From Porphyromonadaceae bacterium UBA7180 (lineage in GTDB: Bacteria; Bacteroidota; Bacteroidia; Bacteroidales; Muribaculaceae), in NCBI GenBank assembly GCA_002491165.1, contig DKVK01000027.1, positions 1 through 42,975 on the forward strand: DNA of 42,975 nt, written 5' to 3'. The notes beneath the pieces are model-generated. The model made no database searches, had not been told where the DNA came from, and worked only from the letters and a program-made list of their open reading frames with translations. Shown here piece after piece: positions 23,943-33,271 of this stretch (within the stretch, counting starts at the first letter, position 1; every line of letters starts with the position of its first letter). Made by a program: the position numbers and the translations under genes.

Positions 23943-25967
23943 TTACTGAACGTTTGCGGGGATGTTTTCAGCAGCACTGATGGCACGGCCGTTATAAACG
24001 ATATTACCGGAAGCAAACTCGAGGATCTCGTTATATTTGCAACCTGTCATTGTTATTGTTACGCCCAGGCCTTCGCCTTGGTTAGCATACACGTACATTG
24101 CCGGCAGCGAACTCAGAATCTCATTGTTGGTATTACGTGCCACCTCAGGAACTATCAGCGTGCAGTTTGTGAGGGTCACAATTGTAGGATACTGATACCC
24201 GTCACCTTTGTTTCCGACTGTAAGAGCTGCAAGAGGAACATTATTGCCTGTACCCCAGTTGTTTCTGTTAAAATTATGGAAAATATTCTTGATAGCATCC
24301 TTTGTTGTGGCCGCGCCAAGAGGACTGTTTTCAGGAACAAGTGTCTGCTCGAACGTGCAATTGTTCATATTGTATGTACCACCGCGTAAGATACCGCCGT
24401 TGTTAATGCCTTGGAACAAACAGTCGGTTGCATTCACGGTCATCGGTGTATTGAACAAGAAAGGGGAACCTGTACGGTTGGACGTAGGTTCAGGAATTGC
24501 TTTTACATTGTTCAATGTAATGGTCATGTTCTCCCGGTGCTTGGAAGCGTTTGTAGAAATGGCATACGCTTTATAGGTAATGACACAATCTTCAATTACA
24601 GCATCTGCATTGTCACCGTCAACCAATATGGCGCATGAATTTATTGCAGATACTCCTTCTGTAACAGTAAGGTTTACGTTTTTGATATGAAGTTTACCTC
24701 CCTCTACCATAGAGAAGATTGTGCCGTTCTTCTTGATTTTGACAGCGGATGGTTCGTTCGATTTGTTCACTAAGGAAATTGCCTTATTCTGAAGTGTAGC
24801 TCCTGAAGTGAGGGACAGGTCATTACCTGCGAGGTCGACCTCTACAGATTTGTTTTCGGGAATTTCCTGAATGAAACTGCCATCCATTTCAAGGTCTTTG
24901 TCCAACTTCACATTGGTGCCTTGTTTCACGGCGGCTACGAGATCTTCCTCGTTGTCTACAGTCAAGACGCCATTGTTGAAACTATTCACGAACGCGGGGT
25001 TGATGGTTACGGTGAACTTCTCTTTGTTGGTAAGCAGGCTGCCGTAGATGTTGGTACGGAAGTTGCCCTGCGCCGGGATGTTGCCGTAGGTGGCGAAGGG
25101 TTCCGTACGGTCGTTGAGCATCAGCTCTACCGTCGGGAGCGAGGCCTTCGCGCTTTGGGCGTCGCCGCAGAGGATGTAACCCATGGCAAGGTAGCTGTAC
25201 GGGGTGGCGTCGGCCTCGGCGTCGGTTTTAGTTACCGGGAAGTCCATGCCGGTGTTGATGCTCTGCGTGGCGAACGACACGTTGCCGTCAAAGTCTGCCG
25301 ACGATGAGATTGTGCCCTCACGGAGCTTCAATGTGTTGGATGCTCCGGTGAGGTTCATGCCCCCTTTCGTTACGGTGAGGCCTGCTTTGGAGGCGGCGTC
25401 AAGGTCATCGGTACCGATGTTGATCTGTGCGAAGGGGCGTTTCAGTTCCACCTTGTGGGTAGTGCCGTCAGCGGGAACGGTCACAGCGGCGAAGAAGGCG
25501 TCGGGAGCGTCGCTGTTGCCAACGAATTTGGTGTATTCAACCTTCATGGAAGCATCGGCCGGAGTGAAGGTGAAGGGGCTTGTAGATTCGGCGCCCTCTT
25601 CTACAGGAGCGTAGCTGTCGGCCCAGAATACTACGGTGTAGGTCTGGCCTTTTACCAGGGGGATAGTTACTGTGGTGCTCAGGGAGGTGGTGAAGTTGTT
25701 TACCGTCATCCCGGCAGCGGGTGTCTCGCCGTTGAAGTTTGTAAGTTTGTCGAGGACGTTGCCGTTGGCGTCGTAAACGGCAACGTAGAGGTTTTTGGCC
25801 TGTGTGCCGTTGCCGAAGTAGGCGCGGCTGCCTAACTCTGCGGGGAGCTGCACTTGAAATGTTACATTGCCGTTGCCTGTGCCCACTTGGGGAGCGTCGT
25901 CGCTTGAACAGGAAGCAAGCGCAAGTGTGACAAGAGCGGCAGATGACAAATAAATAAATTTGTTCAT
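23943..25967 (-). CDS. Fimbrillin-like lipoprotein with beta-helix-like C-terminal half
   Basis: 674 residues; lipobox LASC with Cys20. Residues about 30-335 have the two-domain beta architecture of Bacteroidales fimbrillin/Mfa-like adhesins (LYVAVYDANGNVLDKL, YTVVFWADSYAP, KVELKRPFAQINIGTDDLD, SYLAMGYILC, RTNIYGSLLT). From about 340 on, short strands with periodic Val/Ile and Asn-Cys pairs (IKNVNLTVTEG, DCVITYKAYA, TLTNCTLIV) suggest a right-handed parallel beta-helix. The part encoding the C-terminal half (about 24000-24960) is visibly AT-richer than the part encoding the N-terminal half, which suggests a mosaic. The protein is probably surface-exposed and may serve in adhesion; polymerisation into fimbriae is unproven. 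No usher or chaperone-like genes are nearby. Confidence 0.8.
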   Translation of the reverse strand: MNKFIYLSSAALVTLALASCSSDDAPQVGTGNGNVTFQVQLPAELGSRAYFGNGTQAKNLYVAVYDANGNVLDKLTNFNGETPAAGMTVNNFTTSLSTTVTIPLVKGQTYTVVFWADSYAPVEEGAESTSPFTFTPADASMKVEYTKFVGNSDAPDAFFAAVTVPADGTTHKVELKRPFAQINIGTDDLDAASKAGLTVTKGGMNLTGASNTLKLREGTISSSADFDGNVSFATQSINTGMDFPVTKTDAEADATPYSYLAMGYILCGDAQSAKASLPTVELMLNDRTEPFATYGNIPAQGNFRTNIYGSLLTNKEKFTVTINPAFVNSFNNGVLTVDNEEDLVAAVKQGTNVKLDKDLEMDGSFIQEIPENKSVEVDLAGNDLSLTSGATLQNKAISLVNKSNEPSAVKIKKNGTIFSMVEGGKLHIKNVNLTVTEGVSAINSCAILVDGDNADAVIEDCVITYKAYAISTNASKHRENMTITLNNVKAIPEPTSNRTGSPFLFNTPMTVNATDCLFQGINNGGILRGGTYNMNNCTFEQTLVPENSPLGAATTKDAIKNIFHNFNRNNWGTGNNVPLAALTVGNKGDGYQYPTIVTLTNCTLIVPEVARNTNNEILSSLPAMYVYANQGEGLGVTITMTGCKYNEILEFASGNIVYNGRAISAAENIPANVQ

Positions 25968-26070
25968 AAAATATTATCTTTAGTATGTTAAAGTATGTTC
26001 ATTTGTAAGATCAGAGCTGAATCGGCTCGATTCATTGCAATTGTGGAATAATCCCTGTTTGAAATATTTG

Positions 26071-26101
26071 CAAAGTTAATTATTTTTTACTTAGCGCGCA
26101 A
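26071..26101 (-). promoter_or_regulatory. Promoter of the fimbrillin-like gene
   Basis: Minus-strand TTG (26099-26101), a 20-nt spacer and TAACTTTG (26071-26078). This leaves a leader of about 95 nt before the ATG at 25967. Confidence 0.7.
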
Positions 26102-26193
26102 GTTTTGAGAACCGTTTTTTTACCTGCGGCGTTATCAGCCTGAGCTGTAACTGCTGTCATGGCCGTGGCCGGATTAGCGGGGCGGACGCGAAG

Positions 26194-26224
26194 AAAGGGC
26201 CGCCCCGGCGTGGAGCGGCCCTTT
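26194..26224 (-). terminator. Terminator of the 1047-residue protein gene
   Basis: AAAGGGCCGC (26194-26203) and GCGGCCCTTT (26215-26224) pair perfectly; the minus-strand tail is CTTCGCG with three U residues in the stem end. It lies 22 nt beyond the stop codon at 26246. Confidence 0.7.
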
Positions 26225-26245
26225 ATGGCGGGGGTAAGAGTCGGT

Positions 26246-29200
26246 TTACTTGATGACGTGCTTGCGGCCGTTGATGATGTAGAGGCCGGCGGGCAGCGTG
26301 CGCAGGGCGTCAGCGTCGGCGGTCTTGAGCACGCAGATGCCCTGGAGGTTATAGACGGTATAGCCGTCCTCGGCTGGTGCTGTCACGGAGCCGATGCCTG
26401 TGGAGGGATGTCCCCAGTCAAAGTCGGTAACGAAATACTGCGCGGCGTTGTCGCGTCCGCGGGTCGAGGTGAAGCGGAAGCCGATCCAGAAGACGTCCGG
26501 CATATCGTCTATTACGCTCATGTCCACTTCGTAGGGAATCCAGGTGCTGTCCATGTCGGGGGTTACGGGGATGTCGAAGCCCTGCATCGGGGTGATGTAG
26601 GTTTCGCCCTGATACTGTTCCACGAGGCAGATGTCGAGCCGGTCCGTCATTCCTTCGTAGAGACCTTTGCCCATGAGGCGGAATTTAAGCACTTTGGCTG
26701 TAGCGTCGGCATAGCCGAGGGCCGGTGAGACGAGGAGCATCTTGCAGGGAGTGCCCTCTCCGGCACCCATCTTGGAGTCGTAGGCGGTCACCTTGGCAGC
26801 AGTGAAACCGTCGCCTGCATAGCCCCACCATGCGCGGGTGCCCTCTTCGGCGACATTGCACCAGCCTGCCACGTCGAGCGGCTTGTTGCTCTGCACGCCG
26901 GCGAAGTCCTGGAAATATTCGGAGTATGCTCCGGCGGGATTGAGCACGAGTTCGTCTCCCTCCTTATCTTCGGGAGTCTCGCCGCCGGTGGTAATGCCGT
27001 GGACGGTGAGCGTCACTGGCTGGCCCATGATGGTGGAGAAGGTGAAGGTCTGGTCCACGTTACCTTCGACCTTGGGCTGGAAGGTGACGCGTACTGTCTG
27101 CTCGGAGATTGACGGTAGATAGAGGGCCGAGCCGATGATGATTCCCTGGGCGCTCTGATCGCCTTTCACGGCGTTGATATAGTCGAAGGCGTTGGCCACG
27201 TGGAGCGTAGCCTCGGCGGTGGCGGTCTCCCCTACGCGGGCACGGAGTGTAAGCTCGGCGGGAGTGACGCTCAGCTCGGGCAGATGCTGCGGGTCGTAGG
27301 CCATGCAGCCGCGCAGGCTGACGGAGCGGTTGAGGGTGGCGTCGGTGCCGTCGAAGTCGAAGTAGATGTTGGCGTTGTGCTTGCCGGCGGTGGTCGGGTG
27401 GTATGTCACGGTGACGACTGTCGTACCGCTGCCGGCAGGAATGGAGGTCGGCGATACGGAGAACATGGCGGCGTCAGTGCCGGTGACCTCGATGGGAGCG
27501 GCGGTCTTGATGCCGGTAGCTTTCACCGTGATGCGCGCTATCTGCGTGTCCTCATTGATGGGAGCGGCGGCATTGGAGAAGTCGAAGAGTGCTTCGCTGG
27601 TAATCTCGGCCGATGCTGCTGCGGCGGTGACGTCGGCGGCAGAGCGCGGCCATACTATGCAAGCGCTCTTTGACTTGGCGATACCTGTTACTTCGGCGGG
27701 CGAGGCGGGAACTTCGGTGCCGATGAGGTCTGTGCCGGCGAAGGGACGAACAGTGGCTGAACCGCCGTCGGCCGTCACGCTGTATGACTTGGCCTCGAAG
27801 TTGCCGGTTGCAGAGAACTGTACACCGCTGAGCTTCACGAGCTTATACTGGTTGAGCGCGGGGTCGAAGTCGGAGGGGTTGATTTCGACGGGCGTTTTCT
27901 CCTTGCCGGTGGCGCTCACGGTCCAGGGGAGCTTGTCCTCTTCCATCTGGAAGAACATGAGCTGCCAGCCAACGGCGTCGGGCGATACCATCACGAGACA
28001 GTTGGTGAGCTCGTCGCCGACCTTGATGGCGTGGCCCGTAGCGTTGAAGAGCGATGCCGTGGAGAAGCAGACGGCGCCGGTGAGGTCCTGGGCATAGACC
28101 AGGTCATAGTCCGTGCCGTACTGGCTGGCGCGCTCCACGTAGGTCACCACGGCCTTGCCGGTGTAGAGGTAGAGGTCGTAGTTATCGTCCTGGTAGAAGT
28201 TCTGGAAACGTACTGCCTGCGCTACTGTGACGGGGACAGTCACCTGCGCGTTGAAGGTGATGGTCTGCGTCTTGGCGCCGGCGGTTTCGAGCGTTGCGGT
28301 GCCCGACCACGGACCGGAAACTGTTGCCGTCGGTGTGATGGTGAAGGTCACGGGCGCACCGTCGGCAAGTTCGGAAACGGGGATGGAGGTGCGGTCTACC
28401 GTCACGCCTGCCGAGCAGGTGATGGTGACAGGTTCGGTAGCGCCGGTGGCCGAGATGACGGCCTGGGCGGGATACGGCACGCCGTTGACTGCGCTCTCAT
28501 GGTTGAACGGGCCGCCGTCGACGGTTATCGTGGCGGTGTACTCCTCCGGCGGAGTCGGGGTGTCGTCATCGCCGAAAAGCCCGGCCCACGACGTGGCGAC
28601 GCGCAGCGCATCGATCTGCACGTTAGGGTTCACGGCACTTGCACTGGTACCCTGACGCAGTTCCACGCCGCGCATTCCTCCGTAATTGAGGTTTATATCC
28701 GAGCCGCTTTGGCCTGAATATCGGGCATCGGCAACAGGTTCCTCACCACCGGTTTCGGGATTTACCCAAAGGGAGACTATATCATTGGTATTTCCTTCCA
28801 CAAACTCATATTTCAGAACCACGAGATAAGTGGTATTGAAACTGAGATCAGTAGCACATTTTACTGCCCCCGTGGTAGAGAAGGCGGTGCAACGGTTTAC
28901 CCAAAGATTATAACCGCTACCGCTTTTCTGGGCGTAGATACGGCCTACCTCTGAGCTGTTACCACCGTCGGCGAGACCTGCTTTCGATTCCTGTACGAAA
29001 TTGAAGAAGTAAGCCGGAGTGCCGTCGGGAATGCTTTCCATGTTTATAAGCATCGCGGCGTAAACTGAGCCGAATCCTATCTTCACGTCTCCATCGAAGA
29101 AGTGCATGAGGTCTTCGGCACTCTTTGTTTCGCCGAGTTTTACGGAGTGGCCTACCGGCTCGTCAATATAGCCGGTATAAACGAGCGAGCCTTCGGATAC

Positions 29201-29389
29201 TTTAATTGGAGAGACGGTGTTTCCTCCGTACCGGATCCAGCCGCCCTGTCCGTAGAGCTCTGTGCCGGCGTCGTAGGAGAAGTTCTCGGTGAGCAGCCGC
29301 CCGGTGTCGGCCCATGCCGAGGTGGCAGAGGCCAGGGTCAGCGCTGCCGCCGCGAACAGCCCTAATGTCTGTCGTAGTTTCTTTTGCAT
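26246..29389 (-). CDS. Large exported mosaic beta-domain protein with type-IX-like tail
   Basis: 1047 residues; signal peptide 1-27 (cleavage near SAWA). An N-terminal jelly-roll-like domain (about 30-270, LLTENFSYDAGTELYGQGGW) is followed by an Ig-like stretch (285-385), and an OB-fold/DUF5689-like segment at about 390-590 (YLYTGKAVVTYVE, LVYAQDLTGAVCF, HAIKVGDELTN). Two ASH/BACON-like domains come next (about 600-700 and 710-805), then a choice-of-anchor J-type domain (about 815-995) and a tail ending LPAGLYIINGRKHVIK. No catalytic motif was recognised. It probably works as a secreted binding or scaffold protein. The OB-like segment recalls the lipoproteins of the nuclease locus 15 kb away. 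DNA for about residues 60-230 is AT-richer than the rest. Monocistronic. Confidence 0.75.
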   Translation of the reverse strand: MQKKLRQTLGLFAAAALTLASATSAWADTGRLLTENFSYDAGTELYGQGGWIRYGGNTVSPIKVSEGSLVYTGYIDEPVGHSVKLGETKSAEDLMHFFDGDVKIGFGSVYAAMLINMESIPDGTPAYFFNFVQESKAGLADGGNSSEVGRIYAQKSGSGYNLWVNRCTAFSTTGAVKCATDLSFNTTYLVVLKYEFVEGNTNDIVSLWVNPETGGEEPVADARYSGQSGSDINLNYGGMRGVELRQGTSASAVNPNVQIDALRVATSWAGLFGDDDTPTPPEEYTATITVDGGPFNHESAVNGVPYPAQAVISATGATEPVTITCSAGVTVDRTSIPVSELADGAPVTFTITPTATVSGPWSGTATLETAGAKTQTITFNAQVTVPVTVAQAVRFQNFYQDDNYDLYLYTGKAVVTYVERASQYGTDYDLVYAQDLTGAVCFSTASLFNATGHAIKVGDELTNCLVMVSPDAVGWQLMFFQMEEDKLPWTVSATGKEKTPVEINPSDFDPALNQYKLVKLSGVQFSATGNFEAKSYSVTADGGSATVRPFAGTDLIGTEVPASPAEVTGIAKSKSACIVWPRSAADVTAAAASAEITSEALFDFSNAAAPINEDTQIARITVKATGIKTAAPIEVTGTDAAMFSVSPTSIPAGSGTTVVTVTYHPTTAGKHNANIYFDFDGTDATLNRSVSLRGCMAYDPQHLPELSVTPAELTLRARVGETATAEATLHVANAFDYINAVKGDQSAQGIIIGSALYLPSISEQTVRVTFQPKVEGNVDQTFTFSTIMGQPVTLTVHGITTGGETPEDKEGDELVLNPAGAYSEYFQDFAGVQSNKPLDVAGWCNVAEEGTRAWWGYAGDGFTAAKVTAYDSKMGAGEGTPCKMLLVSPALGYADATAKVLKFRLMGKGLYEGMTDRLDICLVEQYQGETYITPMQGFDIPVTPDMDSTWIPYEVDMSVIDDMPDVFWIGFRFTSTRGRDNAAQYFVTDFDWGHPSTGIGSVTAPAEDGYTVYNLQGICVLKTADADALRTLPAGLYIINGRKHVIK

Positions 29390-29438
29390 AATCGGGTATT
29401 TTGGTTAGTAATATATTTGCGGAAAACTGATTAATGTG

Positions 29439-29469
29439 CAAATATAGTTCATTTATTCTTACCCTGCAA
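29439..29469 (-). promoter_or_regulatory. Promoter of the 1047-residue protein gene
   Basis: Minus-strand TTG (29467-29469), a 20-nt spacer and TATATTTG (29439-29446), 49 nt before the ATG at 29389. Confidence 0.75.
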
Positions 29470-29607
29470 ATATTTTTAACTTTTGAGGAGAATTTTCCGA
29501 TTGCAGCTTATAATTTTTATAAGAGTTATAAATTTTATAAATGTTATAGGCGCGTTAGGCCGGCCACACATCAGCCGTGTGGCGCCGCCTCGTTAGACGC
29601 TAAAAAG

Positions 29608-29636
29608 ACGGGAGGCTACCCGTAGGCGCCTCCCGT
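29608..29636 (-). terminator. Terminator of the dcuB-ansB-porin operon
   Basis: ACGGGAGGC (29608-29616) pairs with GCCTCCCGT (29628-29636) and is followed on the minus strand by CTTTTTAG. Two other stems lie close by: GTCCCC/GGGGAC (29647-29662), met first after the porin stop, and GCCACAC/GTGTGGC (29563-29583). The gap 29390-29676 otherwise holds only AT-rich sequence and the promoter at 29439-29469. Confidence 0.75.
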
Positions 29637-29676
29637 TTGGGGTGGGGTCCCCGCCTGGGGACAGTGTTTTCGTTTT

Positions 29677-30870
29677 TCAGAATACCGGCATCTGCCAGAT
29701 GAAACCTATCTGGAGGCAGTTGGTGGTGTAGTTCTCCATGCCGAAGCTCTTGGCTTTGGCCGTGTAGAGGTAGTCGCGGCCTATATAAGTGGCGTAGAAG
29801 TGGAGGTTGCGGTCCTTGAAGGGATAGTATTCCACGCCGCCGATGTAGCCGAGGGCCGTGCGGTACTTGCCGGCGCGGATGTCACGCTCTTCTCCGTCGT
29901 ACTGCGCCTTGTGGGTCTTGTATATGCCCTCGTTCTCGTACATGAGCTTGCAGAAGATGTTCCAGTCGGGCAGGAAGCGGTAGTTGAAGTGCAGGATGAA
30001 CGACATGTATTCGGCCTTGGCGGTGTTCTTCAGCGGGTCGGTGCCACCGACTATCGAGGTCATGATGCCCTTGCGGTCCACTCCTTCGCGGGAGTACATC
30101 CAGTCGAAGTAAGCGCCCACCTTGTCGGAAATCTTGAAGTCGTTGCCAAGGGCGAAGTAGTACATCTGCGCACCCTTGGTCTCGCTCATCACCGACGCCG
30201 ACCAGCGTGTCTTGTAGACGTCGGAGAAGTTTCCGTTCCAGTTAAGGGTGTAGACCATGGGGAGCTTGGACTTCTCGTAGTCGCCGTACATTGACCGCGA
30301 GGTGGTGTTGTAGGCGTTGAGAATCTGGAATTGCAGCTGCTGGCGCCCGGTGAAGTTGTAGCCTACCGTCACGCCGCTCATGAAGTTGGTCATATAGTCC
30401 ACCATGTCGGAGTACTGGTAGATTTCTATGGGGTTGAGGTCGAACTCTATACCGCCGTAAGCGGCGCACTGCTTGCCCAGCGCTATGTCCCACTTTCCGA
30501 AGTTGAGCATGATTTCGGCAAGGTCGATGCTATTCCAGAGGTTGTCGCGGTAACCTTTGGGGTCGTCCCCCTTGTTGACGCGCTGGCGGTAACGGTAGGA
30601 TACCCAGGGTGCGATGCGGCCCTTGGCCTCTATGCGGAACTGCTGCATCTGGAACTTCCCCTCGTTGAAGTGCGAGCCGTTCCAGTCGGCCTTGAAATTG
30701 CCGTGCATGTTGAAGTAGAGGTTGAAGGCGTCGGTCTTTTTCTCTATTTTGGCGATGCTCTGGATCAGGCCCTTCTCGTTGTCGGTGTTGAAGGCCGTCA
30801 CGCTGTCCATCTGCGCGAAAGCGGGCGCGGAGGCAAGCAGGGCCGCCGCTGCAATGCAATATGTCTTCAT
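29677..30870 (-). CDS. Porin family outer-membrane protein (phosphate-selective porin O/P-like)
   Basis: 397 residues: signal peptide 1-19, then alternating amphipathic strands typical of 16-stranded porins (RIAPWVSYRYRQRVNKGD, LAEIMLNFGKWDIALGKQ, NYRFLPDWNIFCKLMYE), ending IGFIWQMPVF with the C-terminal Phe recognised by the BAM machinery. The pattern fits the porin O/P superfamily of Bacteroidetes. Here it is the third gene after dcuB and ansB, 24 nt behind ansB, so it probably admits asparagine, aspartate or dicarboxylates to the periplasm and not phosphate; this is inferred from context. Confidence 0.8.
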   Translation of the reverse strand: MKTYCIAAAALLASAPAFAQMDSVTAFNTDNEKGLIQSIAKIEKKTDAFNLYFNMHGNFKADWNGSHFNEGKFQMQQFRIEAKGRIAPWVSYRYRQRVNKGDDPKGYRDNLWNSIDLAEIMLNFGKWDIALGKQCAAYGGIEFDLNPIEIYQYSDMVDYMTNFMSGVTVGYNFTGRQQLQFQILNAYNTTSRSMYGDYEKSKLPMVYTLNWNGNFSDVYKTRWSASVMSETKGAQMYYFALGNDFKISDKVGAYFDWMYSREGVDRKGIMTSIVGGTDPLKNTAKAEYMSFILHFNYRFLPDWNIFCKLMYENEGIYKTHKAQYDGEERDIRAGKYRTALGYIGGVEYYPFKDRNLHFYATYIGRDYLYTAKAKSFGMENYTTNCLQIGFIWQMPVF

Positions 30871-30894
30871 GGTGTCAGGTTTGATTTGACTTGA

Positions 30895-31953
30895 TTAATA
30901 TTCTTCAAAGTATTTCTGTATCTCTCTCCAGTCGTTGGTCTTGGTGAGGGCGAGCATCAGGAGCACGCGGGCCTTCTGCGGGTTGAGTTCCCATGAGGCC
31001 ACGAATTCGTATTTCTCGTCATCCACCTCGTCGTAAAGCGTGGTGGGGCCTGTGGGGACACGGCTTGAACGCACCACGAGGATGCCCTTCTTGCGGGCTT
31101 CGAGCAGCGACGGGAAGATGTTCTTGTGATAGTTGCCGTTGCCCAGACCGGCGTGGATGATGCCCTTGTATCCCTTGGTGAGGAAGGGTTCCATCACGTC
31201 GGCATCTATGTTGGAGTAGGCGTAAACTATGCCCACCTTGGGGAGTTCCTTGAGGCCCTTGACGTCGAATACCGACTGTGTGGTGTGGCGCTTCTGCGTC
31301 TGCATATTGTAGTAGGGCCTGGAGTTATAGACGTATCCGAGCGGTCCCGCGTCGGGTGCCTGGAATGTCTGCACGTCGACGGTGTTCATCTTCTGGGTGG
31401 AGTGTGCGCCGAGGATGAGGCCGTTCATCACTATCATCACGCCACGGCCGTACGAGTCCTTCGAGGCGGCGGTGACTACGGAGTTATAGAGGTTGAGCGG
31501 GCCGTCGGCACTCATGGCGGTGGAGGGACGCATGGCTCCGGTGAGGACCACGGGCTTGTCGCTGTGTACCGTGAGGTTCAGGAAGTAGGCGGTTTCCTCC
31601 ATGGTGTCGGTTCCGTGGGTCACCACTATCCCGTCGCATTCCGGGGAGGCGAGGAGTTCGTTGATGCGGTTGGCCAGGGTGAGCCATACCTGGTCGTTCA
31701 TGTCCTGGGAGCCGATGCTTACTATCTGCTCGCCGGTGACGTTGGCGATGTCCTTGATCTGGGGTACGGCGTCAAGCAGGGTGCCGATGGCCACCTGTCC
31801 GGCGGTGTACTGCGAGGTCGTGGCCGAAGAGCCGGTTCCGGCTATGGTACCTCCGGTGGCAAGGATGTGGATGTTAGGTTTGGCGGCCAGAGCCGTCACC
31901 GTTGCGCAGAGTATCAGCGCAAGCGTCAGCTGGAGTTTTTTCAGTGTGTTCAT
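30895..31953 (-). CDS. ansB: Periplasmic type II L-asparaginase
   Basis: 352 residues from the ATG at 31953; an in-frame extension to 32004 would overlap the end of dcuB and lacks a signal-peptide start. Signal peptide 1-24 (ALAA). The first catalytic motif is ILATGGTIAGTG with nucleophile Thr36; the second is VVTHGTDTMEETAYF with Thr115-Asp116. GAMRPSTAMSADGPLNL is also conserved. It hydrolyses asparagine to aspartate and ammonia in the periplasm. It lies 19 nt after dcuB, which would carry the aspartate inward. Full-length. Confidence 0.95.
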   Translation of the reverse strand: MNTLKKLQLTLALILCATVTALAAKPNIHILATGGTIAGTGSSATTSQYTAGQVAIGTLLDAVPQIKDIANVTGEQIVSIGSQDMNDQVWLTLANRINELLASPECDGIVVTHGTDTMEETAYFLNLTVHSDKPVVLTGAMRPSTAMSADGPLNLYNSVVTAASKDSYGRGVMIVMNGLILGAHSTQKMNTVDVQTFQAPDAGPLGYVYNSRPYYNMQTQKRHTTQSVFDVKGLKELPKVGIVYAYSNIDADVMEPFLTKGYKGIIHAGLGNGNYHKNIFPSLLEARKKGILVVRSSRVPTGPTTLYDEVDDEKYEFVASWELNPQKARVLLMLALTKTNDWREIQKYFEEY

Positions 31954-31972
31954 ATCGGTATGTTTAGTTGTT

Positions 31973-33271
31973 TCAATAAATCTGGATGAGTAAAATACCC
32001 GCAAGTATCGCCACGGTAGTGGCTACAAGCCCGGGCATCATGAAGGAGTGGTTGAGTATGTATTTGCCTATTCGCGTGGTGCCGGTGCTGTCGAAGTTGA
32101 TGGCGGCCACCACGGTGGGATAGTTGGGGATGAAGAAGTAGCCGTTGACGGCCGGGAAGAGCGCGATGAGCATCATCGGCGATATGCCCAGGGCAATCCC
32201 CAGAGGCATCACGGCACGCACCGTGGCCGCCTGGCTGTAGAGCAGTATCGACATTACGAACAGCGCCATGGCGAAGAGCCAGGGCATCTCGGTGACGAAG
32301 CCTTTGATGGCGCCGGTGAGCTCGGCTATGTTGCCGTTGATGAATGTATCCCCCATCCAGGCGATGCCGAAGATGGCTATGACGGCCTGCATACCGGCTA
32401 TGAAGACGGAGCCGCGTGTGGGCGAGATGCCGTCGGTGCCCGAGCACAGGAGGATGATGGCCGCCGTGGCGAGCATCAGTATCTCGATGAGCGCCGGCAT
32501 GTCCATAGGCGTGCCGCCGAAGGTGGGACGAAGCGCCGGGATGGAGCCGAAAAGCACTATCGCCACCGTGGAAAGCAGGAAGAGCGCCACCGACAGTTTG
32601 GCCTGCCAGGGTGTGCGTACCTCATTGAAGTCTTTCTTGTTCTCCTTGATGAGCCCTTCTTTTACGCGGCGCTGGTATTCGGGGTCGTCGAGCAGCTCCT
32701 TGCCTACCTTCTTGGAGAGGAATGCGCCTACCAGCACCCCGACGAGCGTCGCAGGGATAGTGACTTTCAGTATGTCGAAGAGTGTGATACCGGCGCCCGA
32801 AAGGAGTCCGAGCAGAGCCACCGTCGCGGCGGAGATGGGGCTGGCGGTGATGGCCTGCTGCGAGGCGATGACGGCGATGCCAAGGGGCCGTTCGGGGCGT
32901 ATCTTGGTCTCGCGGGCCACCTCGGCGATGACGGGGAGCACGCTGTATGCCACATGGCCGGTGCCGGCCACGAAAGTGAAGAAATACGTCACCAGCGGGC
33001 TCAGTACGGTGACCTGCGAGGGGTTCTTGCGCAGAATCTTCTCGGCCATACGCACAAGGTAGTCCAGGCCGCCGGCACTCTGCATGGCGGCGGCGGCGGC
33101 TATTACGGCGGCTATCATGAGCATGACGTCGACCGGCGGCGCCCCGGGTTCCAGCCCGAAGACAAACACCAATATGGCGATGCCGACGCCGCCCATCACC
33201 CCGAGGCCGATGCCCCCGAGGCGCGCGCCGACGATTATTGCCGCAAGAACAAACAACAGTTGTATTATCAT
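31973..33271 (-). CDS. dcuB: Anaerobic C4-dicarboxylate transporter, DcuA/DcuB family
   Basis: 432 residues with about ten to twelve hydrophobic segments and family blocks such as LFVLAAIIVGARLGGIGLG, YFFTFVAGTGHVAYSVLPVI, IAVIASQQAITASPISAATV and FFIPNYPTVVAAINFDSTGTTRIG. It is an inner-membrane exchanger or uptake system for aspartate, fumarate, malate and succinate in anaerobic growth; under fumarate respiration it swaps external substrate for succinate. It is first in the dcuB-ansB-porin operon and divergent from aspA. A versus B type cannot be settled by eye; the symbol reflects the usual Bacteroides naming. Confidence 0.9.
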   Translation of the reverse strand: MIIQLLFVLAAIIVGARLGGIGLGVMGGVGIAILVFVFGLEPGAPPVDVMLMIAAVIAAAAAMQSAGGLDYLVRMAEKILRKNPSQVTVLSPLVTYFFTFVAGTGHVAYSVLPVIAEVARETKIRPERPLGIAVIASQQAITASPISAATVALLGLLSGAGITLFDILKVTIPATLVGVLVGAFLSKKVGKELLDDPEYQRRVKEGLIKENKKDFNEVRTPWQAKLSVALFLLSTVAIVLFGSIPALRPTFGGTPMDMPALIEILMLATAAIILLCSGTDGISPTRGSVFIAGMQAVIAIFGIAWMGDTFINGNIAELTGAIKGFVTEMPWLFAMALFVMSILLYSQAATVRAVMPLGIALGISPMMLIALFPAVNGYFFIPNYPTVVAAINFDSTGTTRIGKYILNHSFMMPGLVATTVAILAGILLIQIY

